The notes beneath the pieces are model-generated. The model saw nothing but the letters and a program-made list of their open reading frames with translations. It did not search any database and was not told where the DNA came from. Below are positions 1 to 7,048 of a stretch of DNA of 44,947 bases, piece by piece. The DNA is from a virus. Location of the stretch: IMG/VR virus record IMGVR_UViG_3300033553_000697, positions 1 to 44,947 of that record; one strand, written 5' to 3'. Both the position numbers and the translations under genes were made by a program. Within the stretch, counting starts at the first letter, position 1. Each line of letters opens with the position of its first letter.

Positions 1-83
1 ACTCACTTTCAGTTTAGCACGGACACTTTTTCTTTTCTTTTTAAGCGTTGGAAATCAATCAATTAGAAATTAAATGAAAAATA
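1..83. repeat. 83-bp terminal direct repeat, left copy
   Basis: The first 83 bases are identical, base for base, to 44865-44947. The simplest reading is that the molecule is circular (or circularly permuted) and the assembly overlaps itself, giving a unique length of 44,864 bp. A genuine short terminal redundancy is the alternative. The sequence is AT-rich with a polypyrimidine run and holds no gene. Confidence 0.97.
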
Positions 84-106
84 ATTCAAAAAAACATCTT
101 CAAAAG

Positions 107-137
107 TTTGCAGATACAAATTATCTTCGTATATTTG
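107..137 (+). promoter_or_regulatory. Bacteroidota-type promoter for the 180-790 gene pair
   Basis: TTTG at 107-110, a 19-nt spacer, then TATATTTG at 130-137. This is a perfect match to the Bacteroidota housekeeping promoter consensus (-33 TTTG, -7 TAnnTTTG). Transcription would begin near 142, giving a leader of about 40 nt before the ATG at 180. Because it is a complete host-type promoter, the two genes it serves are likely expressed in the lysogen. Confidence 0.8.
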
Positions 138-179
138 TAGAGTAATAATTAATTAATAACAATTTAAAACGAAGAAATT

Positions 180-572
180 ATGAACTTTCAAGTAACAGAA
201 ACATTTAGCAACGGAACTTCTAACGAATTAGGAACTTTCGCAACAGAAACAGAAGCAAGAAACTTTTTTGCAGAACAACTTAAAGAAGATGGACACAAGC
301 CAACTGATATGGAAAGTTGGGATTTAGAGTTGAACAAATTAACTTTTGATGAAGATGGTGATATGGAAGATATTGAAACTATCGAAAGCCAAACTCTTTA
401 TAATGAAGGAACTATTGATAGAAAAAACTACAAAGGCGAAAGTGCTATCAACTACGGATTTGAAAGCGTTTGGAATGCTGAAAAACAACAAGTAGAATAT
501 ACTTTCTACTTCCAAGGAGAAAAAGAAGAAGGAACTGTTTTAGAATCTGAACTTCAAAACTGGTATTTCTAA
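180..572 (+). CDS. Acidic hypothetical protein, 130 aa (accessory cassette)
   Basis: I do not recognise this protein. It is acidic and rich in Glu, Asn and Thr, with no signal peptide or membrane segment, so it is probably a soluble cytoplasmic protein. It starts about 40 nt below a perfect host-type promoter. Its stop codon overlaps the ATG of the next gene (TAATG), so the two are translationally coupled. The region is visibly more AT-rich than the virion genes and lies between hairpin elements at 44796-44842 and 831-866, which suggests an accessory cassette rather than a core phage function. Confidence 0.75.
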   Translation: MNFQVTETFSNGTSNELGTFATETEARNFFAEQLKEDGHKPTDMESWDLELNKLTFDEDGDMEDIETIESQTLYNEGTIDRKNYKGESAINYGFESVWNAEKQQVEYTFYFQGEKEEGTVLESELQNWYF

Positions 573-790
573 TGGATAGGCAAGAACTTGGAAAGAAAAT
601 CGAAACCCTACGCAAAGAGTGTGGGGTTTCGACTTACGAACTGGAACAAAAAGGAATACATCCTTCCTTGCCTGCAACTATTGAAAAAGGTCAAAAAGGA
701 TACTCAATGGATAGTTTAATTAAGTATCTGAACGCAATTGATGAAGATATTTTTTTGAGCGTGGGGAAAAAAGAAAAGAAAAAGACTTAG
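572..790 (+). CDS. Small XRE-like helix-turn-helix protein, 72 aa
   Basis: The start codon shares one base with the stop of the preceding gene. The 72-residue protein has the pattern of a lambda-repressor-like HTH domain: an amphipathic first helix (ELGKKIETLRKECG), a turn-helix, a second helix ending in the ATIEKGQKGYSMDSLIKYLNAI segment, and a lysine-rich tail. It is probably a DNA-binding protein. Being coupled to an acidic partner, it could be the antitoxin-like or autoregulatory half of a two-gene cassette, but nothing in the partner identifies it as a toxin. Called from fold pattern only. Confidence 0.7.
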   Translation: MDRQELGKKIETLRKECGVSTYELEQKGIHPSLPATIEKGQKGYSMDSLIKYLNAIDEDIFLSVGKKEKKKT

Positions 791-830
791 AGGCACAGAC
801 TATCGAATTACCACTTCGGTAGCACTTGCA

Positions 831-866
831 CACAACGATTTGGCTATGAAATGTAGCGGAATTGAA
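831..866. repeat. Hairpin element after cassette 180-790
   Basis: AAC at 834-836 precedes a GCTA(843-846)/TAGC(854-857) stem-loop. Read in reverse complement it closely resembles the hairpin at 927-956, so the two form an inverted pair about 60 bp apart. A 10-bp direct repeat, ACTATCGAAT, lies at 799-808 and 874-883, one copy on each side of this hairpin. The 791-978 interval holds these elements and no gene. Confidence 0.6.
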
Positions 867-926
867 ACACTAAACTATCGAATGAGAACTAACTTAAATA
901 TAATTACAAACCTTACGGTAAGCACT

Positions 927-961
927 GCAACCGCTATTTTTTATAGCCTTTGTTACCTGCC
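927..961. repeat. Hairpin element before cassette 979-1467
   Basis: AAC (929-931), then GCTAT (933-937), a five-T loop, ATAGC (943-947), and GTT (952-954). This is an AAC...stem...GTT arrangement similar to the hairpin at 44796-44840. The 10-mer GTTACCTGCC at 952-961 recurs inverted as GGCAGGTAAC at 1459-1468, so the 979-1467 gene is enclosed by a perfect 10-bp inverted repeat. Confidence 0.65.
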
Positions 962-978
962 GTTTTTATCACTGAACT

Positions 979-1467
979 ATGAGCAAAAGACTTGAAATAT
1001 TAAAAAACTCTTTGATTAAAAAAGAGCAAAAATTTGATGATAAACTGCAAAACCATATTGATACGGTTAAGCAAGCGAACGGACAGCCTTTAAATGACAA
1101 AAGGAATGGACAAGCAACTTTGAATAAATGGGATAGGCAAAATGAATCTTTGCGAAACCTAAAGGATAGTATTCAAAAAACAAAAGATGCTATTGAAAGA
1201 GAAGAGGGTAAAATAATGGACGTTGAGCAAACGAATAAAGTTATACCTGCTGAAATATTGGAATTGGTAGAAAAAGGCGAATTGAACCAATGGCGTAAAC
1301 ACCCTAATACTTTCTTTGTTCCTGATGTAGATAAGGCTCGTATTGTTTGGGATAACAAAAGAAAAGTAGTTGCTCACAGATACGCTCACTTAATTACTGA
1401 ACAGGAACAACGGACTAAATTTGTTCGCTTGTATAATGGACTGAACTCTGTCTTAAATGGCAGGTAA
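979..1467 (+). CDS. Basic hypothetical protein with N-terminal coiled coil, 162 aa (accessory cassette)
   Basis: Not recognised. The N-terminal two-thirds is lysine/glutamate-rich and predicted by eye to be helical or coiled coil. The C-terminal part contains FFVPDVDKARIVWDNKRKVVAHRY, which looks like a compact folded domain. There is no signal peptide or membrane segment. The stop codon TAA lies inside GGCAGGTAAC, the right arm of the 10-bp inverted repeat that brackets the gene; the last gene of the window (44342-44797) also has its stop inside a GTAAC motif. This supports a mobile or cassette-like origin. Confidence 0.7.
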   Translation: MSKRLEILKNSLIKKEQKFDDKLQNHIDTVKQANGQPLNDKRNGQATLNKWDRQNESLRNLKDSIQKTKDAIEREEGKIMDVEQTNKVIPAEILELVEKGELNQWRKHPNTFFVPDVDKARIVWDNKRKVVAHRYAHLITEQEQRTKFVRLYNGLNSVLNGR

Positions 1468-1481
1468 CTACCGTATATACG
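1459..1481. repeat. Cassette-end inverted repeat and palindrome
   Basis: GGCAGGTAAC (1459-1468) is the inverted partner of 952-961. It is followed directly by the 10-bp perfect palindrome CGTATATACG (1472-1481). It overlaps the stop codon of the 979 gene. It may act as a transcription or recombination boundary; that role is inferred from position only. Confidence 0.55.
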
Positions 1482-1540
1482 CAACTCCTATTGCGCATAT
1501 TCTGCTAAAAAAATAAATGATCAATTAAATACAATCCCCT

Positions 1541-2128
1541 ATGGCCAACTTACTACCAAATATAAAACTTCATTTCCCCGGGACCAGCAAGGTTTTGGCG
1601 AGGCTGTTTTTTAGAACTGTTTTGGAGACGGTACGGTTCAAAACTAATATCAGAACCCCTTCGGCTGTCTTACCCCTCAGCTTTATGTACCAGGGCAATA
1701 TGTTCTGGCAAAAAGGCAAACCATTTTTGTTTAACAATGAGGTTAGCAAATATGCACCGGAAGAAATACTTTGCCTGGGACGGATAGAATTCAGGGAATT
1801 GTACTGGAAGATCCTGTTTGCTTCCGAAATTTTAAATTACAATCCCGGTGAAGCTGCCGGGGATCTCAATCATTTGGTAAATTCCTTGGATTATTATGTT
1901 TATGGTTACGCTTTTAATGAGTCAAATCTTGGTGGCCTTGAAAACAAAATAAAAGAAAAGCTGGATATTCCCGCCCTGGAGAATTCACTTAACCAGGCGG
2001 TGCGCATTGAAGATTACGAAGCGGCGGCAGATATCAGGAATAAAATTGAAGCCAAAGGTCACGACATTGTGGAATGTCACGGCAGACTTATTATAAGGCT
2101 TGGAGAAACTAATACTAAACAAATATAA
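1541..2128 (+). CDS. Hypothetical protein with UVR-like motif, 195 aa
   Basis: Residues about 144-173 (PALENSLNQAVRIEDYEAAA, then DIRNKIEAKG) match the UVR motif, the helical hairpin found in UvrB and UvrC and used for protein-protein contact. The rest is unrecognised. There is no catalytic UvrC-type domain, so it is not a nucleotide excision enzyme itself. It could recruit or block the host repair machinery, or merely share the hairpin. It is the first gene of a block leading to the antirepressor, with 11 bp to the next gene. No clear promoter was seen in the 60 bp upstream. Confidence 0.75.
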   Translation: MANLLPNIKLHFPGTSKVLARLFFRTVLETVRFKTNIRTPSAVLPLSFMYQGNMFWQKGKPFLFNNEVSKYAPEEILCLGRIEFRELYWKILFASEILNYNPGEAAGDLNHLVNSLDYYVYGYAFNESNLGGLENKIKEKLDIPALENSLNQAVRIEDYEAAADIRNKIEAKGHDIVECHGRLIIRLGETNTKQI

Positions 2129-2139
2129 AATTATTTTGT

Positions 2140-2565
2140 ATGTTTGTAAATGACAGAACGATTGAGGAGAAATCCAAAATCAATTTATTTACAATAAGGA
2201 ATCGCCCGTTATGGGTGAGCAACTCCGAAAGGCTTGCCAGTCCGATCCTCGATCGTTCTGTCAGCCCTAAGGCGAGCGGTTCCGCTTACAAAAAACTTTT
2301 CGACATGACAGAAGAAAGGAACTTTGTACCGGAAGACAGGATCACTGTCACCGTTACGCCCGCACAACTTAAGCTGCTGGAACTCTTAGACCACACCAAC
2401 GCAGCAGATTTCGCCCACCACGTTAAAGAAGTCCACGAACTGGGGACTTATTTCGTAACCAGTAAGGATCTGGTAAACCTCTCAGCTTCACTTCACGTTC
2501 ACTGGCTTTATGAGGCAATCTACGCCATCGCCCAGGAACAATCCATTAATTTAAAATCAGCGTAA
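2140..2565 (+). CDS. Hypothetical protein, 141 aa
   Basis: Not recognised; soluble and without a signal peptide. The ATG at 2140 lies inside a TATGTTTG match (2139-2146) to the -7 promoter element, so the true start could be further downstream; the reading frame itself is convincing through the C-terminus. Its last 85 bp (2481-2565) are part of a 95-bp sequence repeated at 3111-3205, so the 3' end of this gene exists as a second, non-coding copy behind the KilA-N gene. That shows it was the original left neighbour of the antirepressor. Confidence 0.65.
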   Translation: MFVNDRTIEEKSKINLFTIRNRPLWVSNSERLASPILDRSVSPKASGSAYKKLFDMTEERNFVPEDRITVTVTPAQLKLLELLDHTNAADFAHHVKEVHELGTYFVTSKDLVNLSASLHVHWLYEAIYAIAQEQSINLKSA

Positions 2566-2575
2566 TTATGAAAAC
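2481..2575 (+). repeat. 95-bp direct repeat, left copy
   Basis: It matches 3111-3205 at 92 of 95 positions; the differences are at 2517/3147, 2544/3174 and 2562/3192. It covers the 3' end of the 2140 gene, the intergenic spacer and the first eight bases (ATGAAAAC) of the KilA-N gene. The spacing between copies is 630 bp, exactly the size of the inserted KilA-N unit. Confidence 0.95.
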
Positions 2576-3107
2576 AATTGAATTTCTTTACCAGGAAACC
2601 ACCATTCATTTTTTAGTTAATCCATTAGATAAAAATGTAATGATCAATGCCACAGAAATGGCGAAACCATTTAATAAAAGAATTGATGTTTTTTTAAAAA
2701 CACAACAAACAAAAGAGTTTATTGAACTACTTAAATTTCCACCTGTAGGTGTAAATTTAGACCCAATTTCAAAGGAAAATATTATCCAAACTAAAGGTCG
2801 TTCTGGAACATTTTTTCACAGAGAATTAGCAATTGAATTTGCTATGTGGTTAGATCCTATTTTTAAAAGATGGATTATTAATAAAATAGATGAAGTTCTT
2901 TTTGGTAATTACAAGCAACATTGGGATGCCCACGCTGTTCAAGAAATGGCAAAAGTAGAAATGGAAACATTAAAAGAAAAAATGTTGACCAACCCATCTA
3001 TTGAGACAAACAGAGCATATTTTGAAGCTGAAAAAAGAATGAAAGATGCTAAGAATGTAAAGAATAAAGCTATTCGTCATCAATATAAGTTGTTTGACGT
3101 TAACTAA
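2568..3107 (+). CDS. KilA-N domain protein, 179 aa
   Basis: The N-terminal part has the KilA-N pattern: VNPLDKNVMINATEMAKPFNKR, a variable middle, then TKGRSGTFFHRELAIEFAMWLDPIFKRWI, the characteristic G-R-x-G-T-x-F-H and A-x-E-F-A-x-W-L-x-P segments. KilA-N domains bind DNA and are common in phage antirepressors and regulators. The C-terminal third is charged and helical, ending in a lysine-rich tail. The gene is visibly more AT-rich than its neighbours and sits between two 95-bp direct repeats, so it was acquired as a unit next to the existing P22-type antirepressor. Confidence 0.88.
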   Translation: MKTIEFLYQETTIHFLVNPLDKNVMINATEMAKPFNKRIDVFLKTQQTKEFIELLKFPPVGVNLDPISKENIIQTKGRSGTFFHRELAIEFAMWLDPIFKRWIINKIDEVLFGNYKQHWDAHAVQEMAKVEMETLKEKMLTNPSIETNRAYFEAEKRMKDAKNVKNKAIRHQYKLFDVN

Positions 3108-3110
3108 CAT

Positions 3111-3205
3111 CTCAGCTTCACTTCACGTTCACTGGCTTTATGAGGCGATCTACGCCATCGCCCAGGAACAATCTATTAATTTAAAATCAGCTTAATTATG
3201 AAAAC
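3111..3205 (+). repeat. 95-bp direct repeat, right copy
   Basis: Second copy of 2481-2575 (92/95). Here the portion that codes for the C-terminus of the 2140 gene is out of any gene and is a fossil. The final ATGAAAAC begins the antirepressor at 3198. Both repeat copies therefore supply the translation start of the gene that follows. Confidence 0.95.
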
Positions 3206-3752
3206 CAAAAATGAAAAACACGAAACTTTCTTAGAATTTGATGGAAAGAAAATTTTATTTCTTTCGGTAGATGGTACTTACTGGATTGCCCTTAAACCAA
3301 TTTTAAACGCATTGAAAATGGATGCGGACAGGGTGATAAAAACCACTAAAAACGACCCTTTTTTGGGGGGCTACACGTCGATTCAGGCCGTGCAGGTATC
3401 AAAAAACGGCATTATTCAGGGTAGAAATATGACCTGCTTGCCAGAAAAATACATTTATGGATGGATCTGTTTTCTTCGTGGAGAAAGTGAAGAACTTCAA
3501 AAATATAAAGAAACCTGTTACAATTTGCTCTACGATCATTTTCACGGCGTAATCACCAACCAGAAAGAATTGCTTCAAACTAGATCCTCTATAAGTACCC
3601 GCATTCACAACTTACAATCTGAATTAAAGGAAGAAGAGGATCGTTTTAAGCAAATTGGAGAATTGAAACAGCAATTGACTGCTATCAATAAGAAATTAAA
3701 TTCGAATGATAAGGAGTATGCCAAGGAGCCGGATCTATGGCAGCAAGAATAA
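3198..3752 (+). CDS. P22-type phage antirepressor, 184 aa
   Basis: Residues about 10-115 match the P22_AR_N domain: LEFDGKKILFLSVDGTYWIALKPILNALKM at the front and LPEKYIYGWICFLRGESEEL with YKETCYNLLYDHFHG at the end. The C-terminal 65 residues form a coiled coil (ELKEEEDRFKQIGELKQQL). Antirepressors of this family bind and disable the prophage repressor and so promote induction. The partner here would be the CI-like protein encoded at 37038-37406. The gene follows the KilA-N insertion, and a degraded copy of its 3353-3443 segment lies downstream at 3872-3962. Confidence 0.88.
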   Translation: MKTKNEKHETFLEFDGKKILFLSVDGTYWIALKPILNALKMDADRVIKTTKNDPFLGGYTSIQAVQVSKNGIIQGRNMTCLPEKYIYGWICFLRGESEELQKYKETCYNLLYDHFHGVITNQKELLQTRSSISTRIHNLQSELKEEEDRFKQIGELKQQLTAINKKLNSNDKEYAKEPDLWQQE

Positions 3753-3962
3753 TACGATTTTTGCACTTAAACGAACTGGAATGTCAGTTCATTCAGATTC
3801 AAGAAAAGCATCCAATTTTAGGACCTGCATGGGCTATATGGCCCATGCAGGTATCAAAAAAGGAACAAAAAAGACCATTTTTTGGGGGTCTGCACGTCGA
3901 TTCAGCACGTGCAGGTGGCAAAAAACGGCATTATTCAGGGTAGAAATATGACCTGCTTTCCA
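3737..3962 (+). pseudogene. Remnant region with duplicated antirepressor fragment
   Basis: Bases about 3872-3962 repeat the antirepressor coding segment at about 3353-3443 with a few mismatches. They share the stretches ATTATTCAGGGTAGAAATAT and CACGTCGATTCAG. A short open frame begins at 3737 inside the antirepressor's last codons and runs to 3943, but its second half is this duplicated DNA read in another frame, so I do not regard it as a working gene. It is most likely debris from recombination with a related antirepressor allele. Confidence 0.7.
3823..3852. repeat. Perfect 12-bp stem hairpin
   Basis: ACCTGCATGGGC (3823-3834), a 6-nt loop TATATG, then GCCCATGCAGGT (3841-3852). No T-run follows, so it is not a standard terminator. 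It lies at the junction between unrelated sequence and the duplicated antirepressor fragment. The GCAGGTATCAAAAAA following it also occurs in the antirepressor, so the hairpin may mark a recombination point or protein-binding site. Confidence 0.85.
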
Positions 3963-3975
3963 TAAAACATATTGC

Positions 3976-4005
3976 TTAAACTACCACCAAATGGTGGTAG
4001 TTTAA
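3976..4005. terminator. Strong hairpin, probable terminator
   Basis: A perfect 13-bp stem: TTAAACTACCACC (3976-3988), loop AAAT, GGTGGTAGTTTAA (3993-4005). The stem ends in A/T on both sides, so it could stop transcription in either direction. It follows the antirepressor block. Confidence 0.65.
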
Positions 4006-4018
4006 CTCCTTTATATAG

Positions 4019-4043
4019 AAGCCGGGGATCTCTCCGGCTTTTT
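4019..4043 (+). terminator. Rho-independent terminator after antirepressor block
   Basis: AAGCCGG (4019-4025) pairs with CCGGCTT (4034-4040), followed by a run of T to 4043. With the hairpin at 3976-4005 it forms a tandem terminator that isolates the antirepressor operon from the late control region. Confidence 0.8.
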
Positions 4044-4058
4044 CCATCACAAAATTCT

Positions 4059-4087
4059 CAATACTCAATTCTCACATCTCAATACTA
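4059..4087. repeat. Dispersed short repeat, copy 1
   Basis: CAATACTCAATTCT followed by CTCACATCTCAATACTA. The same two blocks, separated by a few more bases, recur at 42252-42287 between the primase-helicase and the next gene. The function is unknown. Confidence 0.75.
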
Positions 4088-4141
4088 TCATCCCAAATAA
4101 GCCCCTCTCCTGCCTCCTTTCCTTTATTTGGCCTAATGGGT

Positions 4142-4262
4142 TTATCGCGTTAGCGATAATGCAAGCACTTCCTTTATTTTTATTTCTTTGGGGGTTCAGG
4201 CTGCGTACTCTCTTGTACTAGTCAACGGCGTAGCCGTTGACCTGCTTTCCCCCTTGACCCCC
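4142..4262. other. Structured non-coding element (nested hairpins)
   Basis: Three pairings are visible: TTATCGC (4142-4148)/GCGATAA (4153-4159); GTCAACGGC (4221-4229)/GCCGTTGAC (4233-4241), a perfect 9-bp stem with a 3-nt loop; and an outer pairing of GGGGGTTCAGG (4190-4200) with CCTTGACCCCC (4252-4262), 9 of 11 paired, enclosing the second hairpin. No open frame covers it. It could be a small RNA, a leader structure or a mobile palindromic repeat of the host group; the sequence does not decide. Confidence 0.5.
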
Positions 4263-4407
4263 ATTTACAAGAAAGAATCAATAGTGCTTATGTGCAAAAC
4301 TACATATATAATACTATTTATTTAAAAACACCTTAAGGATATATAGTAAAAGACTGTGCTTTTGTGCGCTTTCTCGCTAAGCCCTTATAAACCCTCGTTT
4401 TTTTGAT

Positions 4408-4450
4408 GCACGATTTGCGCACGATTTGCGCACGAACCGCACGATTTAAC
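4408..4450. repeat. Tandem 11-bp iterons (GCACGATTTGC)
   Basis: GCACGATTTGC at 4408-4418 and 4419-4429, then GCACGAACC at 4430-4438 and GCACGATTTAAC at 4439-4450: four GCACGA cores at 11, 11 and 9 bp. The array ends 50 bp before the late promoter at 4501. The same core on the other strand (ATTCGTGC) is clustered at 18757-18793 before another late promoter. It is a candidate binding array for a regulator or replication protein. Confidence 0.7.
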
Positions 4451-4500
4451 ATATTTAAGCGGATATGCAGAGAAAATGACTCCAAAATACCATTCCCGGA

Positions 4501-4536
4501 TGTCCTTTTCTGATTCAAAACACTGGATTATACTTG
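4501..4536 (+). promoter_or_regulatory. Late promoter PL1 (TGTCCTTTTCT-N17-TATACTTG)
   Basis: TGTCCTTTTCT at 4501-4511, 17 nt, TATACTTG at 4529-4536. It shares both the upstream block and the exact spacing with sites at 14657, 18918, 22781 and 27089. The TTTT of the block sits where the host -33 TTTG would lie, and TGTCC extends it upstream. The ATG of the first gene is only 4 nt after the -7 element, so the transcript should be leaderless. It drives the adsorption-lysis block. Confidence 0.8.
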
Positions 4537-4540
4537 TAAA

Positions 4541-4993
4541 ATGCTGCAAACCCGGAATTCAAATCTCATTGTCAATATTTGCGAGGTGCAACTCAAGAGC
4601 GCACACGGATCTACATTTCCCGCCCTTGCCGAAATATATACCAGCCTGTCCAAGATCAAGTGGAGTTCTTCCCCATCCACTACCAATGACGGGACCCTGT
4701 ACAAAAATAAACTCAGCATCATATATCCCGGACTTTCACAATCCCAATTTTTGGAACTGGATAAATTCATTCGTGGCCTTTACCAGGTTCGCGTGATCAC
4801 AGATGCCGGGGAGCGGTACCAGTTGGCGGGTGATGAAAACCCGATGGAAGTGGAGGCCAATTTCAACGGCGGTGCCACCGAGATTAATTTTTACCATTCA
4901 GCAATAGAACCCATTCAATATTTAGGCAATTCTGCCGAAGAAGCTGCGGCCGAAATTGGCTTCCCTTATTACTTAACTTTTAACCTGGCGTAA
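4541..4993 (+). CDS. Virion-associated protein, unknown, 150 aa
   Basis: Not recognised by family. It is a soluble protein with a hydrophilic N-terminus and a C-terminal half rich in acidic and aromatic residues, suggesting a beta-rich fold. It is the first gene of the adsorption module and overlaps the following fibre gene by one base (TAATG). It may therefore be a baseplate or fibre-attachment protein; that is from position only. The ATG at 4541 lies where transcription from PL1 should start, and no other in-frame ATG is found until more than 100 codons later, so a leaderless mRNA is implied. Confidence 0.75.
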   Translation: MLQTRNSNLIVNICEVQLKSAHGSTFPALAEIYTSLSKIKWSSSPSTTNDGTLYKNKLSIIYPGLSQSQFLELDKFIRGLYQVRVITDAGERYQLAGDENPMEVEANFNGGATEINFYHSAIEPIQYLGNSAEEAAAEIGFPYYLTFNLA

Positions 4994-7047
4994 TGGCATA
5001 TCCGGAAAAAATAACCTATAAAGAAAAATATAATTTAAGGCCCATTGTGGATCCAGACGGCCAATTCTCTGCTGAAGATGCCAACCAGTTAAAGGAAAAA
5101 TTCAACAAAAACGCCTTGTTTCACGGAGTCTATCCAAACCTTTCTACCCTGCAGACAGCTTTTCCTGATCCACAGGTGGGCGCGTTCGCTTATATGCTGG
5201 ATGGCAGCCATTATAAATGTGTAAGTGTAGGCTGGAAAAAGAGCCCAGGTATTTCCCCTTATGATTTAGCCGTTCAAAACGGATATGTGGGAGATTTGAC
5301 TTCCTGGCTTGCCAGTTTGGTTGGTCCACAAGGACCGGCGGGAAGTGATGGCTCCGGCACAACAGCATCCACCGAAATAATATCCTTTTCCACCAATTAC
5401 CAAAGCGGATTGACTTTCAGTCCCGCCTCGACTTTCAAGGAAAACGGAACACTTAAAAATGATTCTAGGCCAATCACTGCCGCTGCAGCAGACCCAACTT
5501 ACGACAGGTTTGACCTTTGGGCGATAGACTTGACCTTAGACCAAATTATCCTGATAAAAGGAACTGCGTCCGCAAATCCAGTTACGCCAGATTATGACCC
5601 GCTGACACAATTGCCAGCCAATATCATTTCCGTGAAAGCAGGGGCCATCGCTCCTGAAAACGTTGTGGGCATCACCATTTATGCCGAAGGCGGGGAATGG
5701 CCCACCGCGGGAGTTGCTGCATCAATACAATATCAAAACACAGAAAGTCCTGCGTCGGGAATTTATGCCGTTAAAACCACGATCCCGCTCAACCAGGGGC
5801 AGGTAGTGCCTTTTACCGCGCCTGTTCCAAAAACCTGGGAGGAGGGGATGGAAATAAGTTATAAACTTAAAAATATAGTAGGAGGTGTCTATCAGTGGCT
5901 TATTCAAGGCACGGACAGTAAAGGCAGGGCGAAAAGCCTTTTCATTAATGCGCCTTTCAACTACTCGGTTTCCTCTACTGTGTATCAACCTTTGTCGGTT
6001 GTAATTCCTTCGGGACTTGCCAGTATCACCAAGGTAAGTATCTACAGTGTCAATAACGGACTTCAATTCTTTCTTGACGATGTAAAACTCGTCACCGGCG
6101 GCGGTGCTGTTACAGGAGATTACGCCACTGTGGGTTATGTGGATGCTAAAGATGCGGAAACACTTGCGGCTGCTAAAGCCTATTCAGATAGTTTAGTTAT
6201 TGGCGGTGGTTCAGGCAACTGGAAAGAAAACGAATACCTCACCATCACAGAACTGCTCGCAAACCAAGCCAGCCAAAATGCAGGGAAATTACAGCACATA
6301 TTGGATGCTTCCATAGACGCTACCGTTACTACAGGATGGGCAACCTATGAACTTTTAGGAGCAAAAACAGGCGTACTTGGAGATTACCGGAAGTTGAGCG
6401 AGAAGGAGAGTATGGATGTTGCAGCGGTTGGGGCTTCAACAACAGAACAAACACTAACAGATGCATCAACTTTATCTTGGGATTTGTCAACCCAACAATT
6501 AGCCTATTTATTAGCAACTTCAGCGGTTGGAAACACCAGAACACTTCCTAATTCAATTATAGCTTCAGGGCAAGATTCAGGGAATTATCAGTTGTTTTTT
6601 AAGCAGGATGCTACAGGTGGTAGAATTATTTTATTTGAGGATAGCTTTACGGTATTTGGGGATTTCAATTTACAAGCAAATGGAGTAACGGTTATTTCAT
6701 TGGTTACACGGGGAACGGATAGTGTGGTTGTTTTAACTGCGGAAGTAGCTACAAATGCACCTCAAAACCTCACGGGAACAGAACTTGAAATGTCGCAGCC
6801 TTTGGGGAATGTGTACAATATAGCCGCTCCAAGCGCATCACTTTCTTATACGACCATAAACCCCGTAATTAACGGGAACAACAGTTGCTTTATCAATGCT
6901 GCAAGTGAACCAATTGTGTATGAAACAGATGGAACAACCCCCGCCACCAAAATAGCAGGGGCAACTTTTGTGGCAAGTACACCTATGGAAATGGTAGTAG
7001 AGAGTAAAGACGGTTCAACAATAAGATATTTCTTTTTAGAATTATAA
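4993..7047 (+). CDS. Tail fibre with collagen-like linker, 684 aa
   Basis: The N-terminal about 110 residues look like a virion-anchoring domain. Next comes a short collagen-like stretch (VGPQGPAGSDGSG) near residues 110-122, a Ser/Thr/Ala-rich beta domain, and a linker with YVDAKDAETLAAAKAYSDS, a motif common in trimeric tail fibres. Two beta-rich C-terminal domains follow. The composition (few Cys, many Thr, Gly and Asn) fits an extended, trimeric adsorption protein. The C-terminal third is more AT-rich than the N-terminal half, as expected when fibre tips are exchanged between phages. It is followed after one base by the next adsorption gene. Confidence 0.82.
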   Translation: MAYPEKITYKEKYNLRPIVDPDGQFSAEDANQLKEKFNKNALFHGVYPNLSTLQTAFPDPQVGAFAYMLDGSHYKCVSVGWKKSPGISPYDLAVQNGYVGDLTSWLASLVGPQGPAGSDGSGTTASTEIISFSTNYQSGLTFSPASTFKENGTLKNDSRPITAAAADPTYDRFDLWAIDLTLDQIILIKGTASANPVTPDYDPLTQLPANIISVKAGAIAPENVVGITIYAEGGEWPTAGVAASIQYQNTESPASGIYAVKTTIPLNQGQVVPFTAPVPKTWEEGMEISYKLKNIVGGVYQWLIQGTDSKGRAKSLFINAPFNYSVSSTVYQPLSVVIPSGLASITKVSIYSVNNGLQFFLDDVKLVTGGGAVTGDYATVGYVDAKDAETLAAAKAYSDSLVIGGGSGNWKENEYLTITELLANQASQNAGKLQHILDASIDATVTTGWATYELLGAKTGVLGDYRKLSEKESMDVAAVGASTTEQTLTDASTLSWDLSTQQLAYLLATSAVGNTRTLPNSIIASGQDSGNYQLFFKQDATGGRIILFEDSFTVFGDFNLQANGVTVISLVTRGTDSVVVLTAEVATNAPQNLTGTELEMSQPLGNVYNIAAPSASLSYTTINPVINGNNSCFINAASEPIVYETDGTTPATKIAGATFVASTPMEMVVESKDGSTIRYFFLEL

Positions 7048-7048
7048 T

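Noticed and set aside
1-83. 83-bp terminal repeats as attL and attR of an integrated prophage
   Set aside because: The integrase and its likely attP lie at 35-37 kb, far from the ends, and the repeat has no tRNA or core-like features; circular overlap explains it better.
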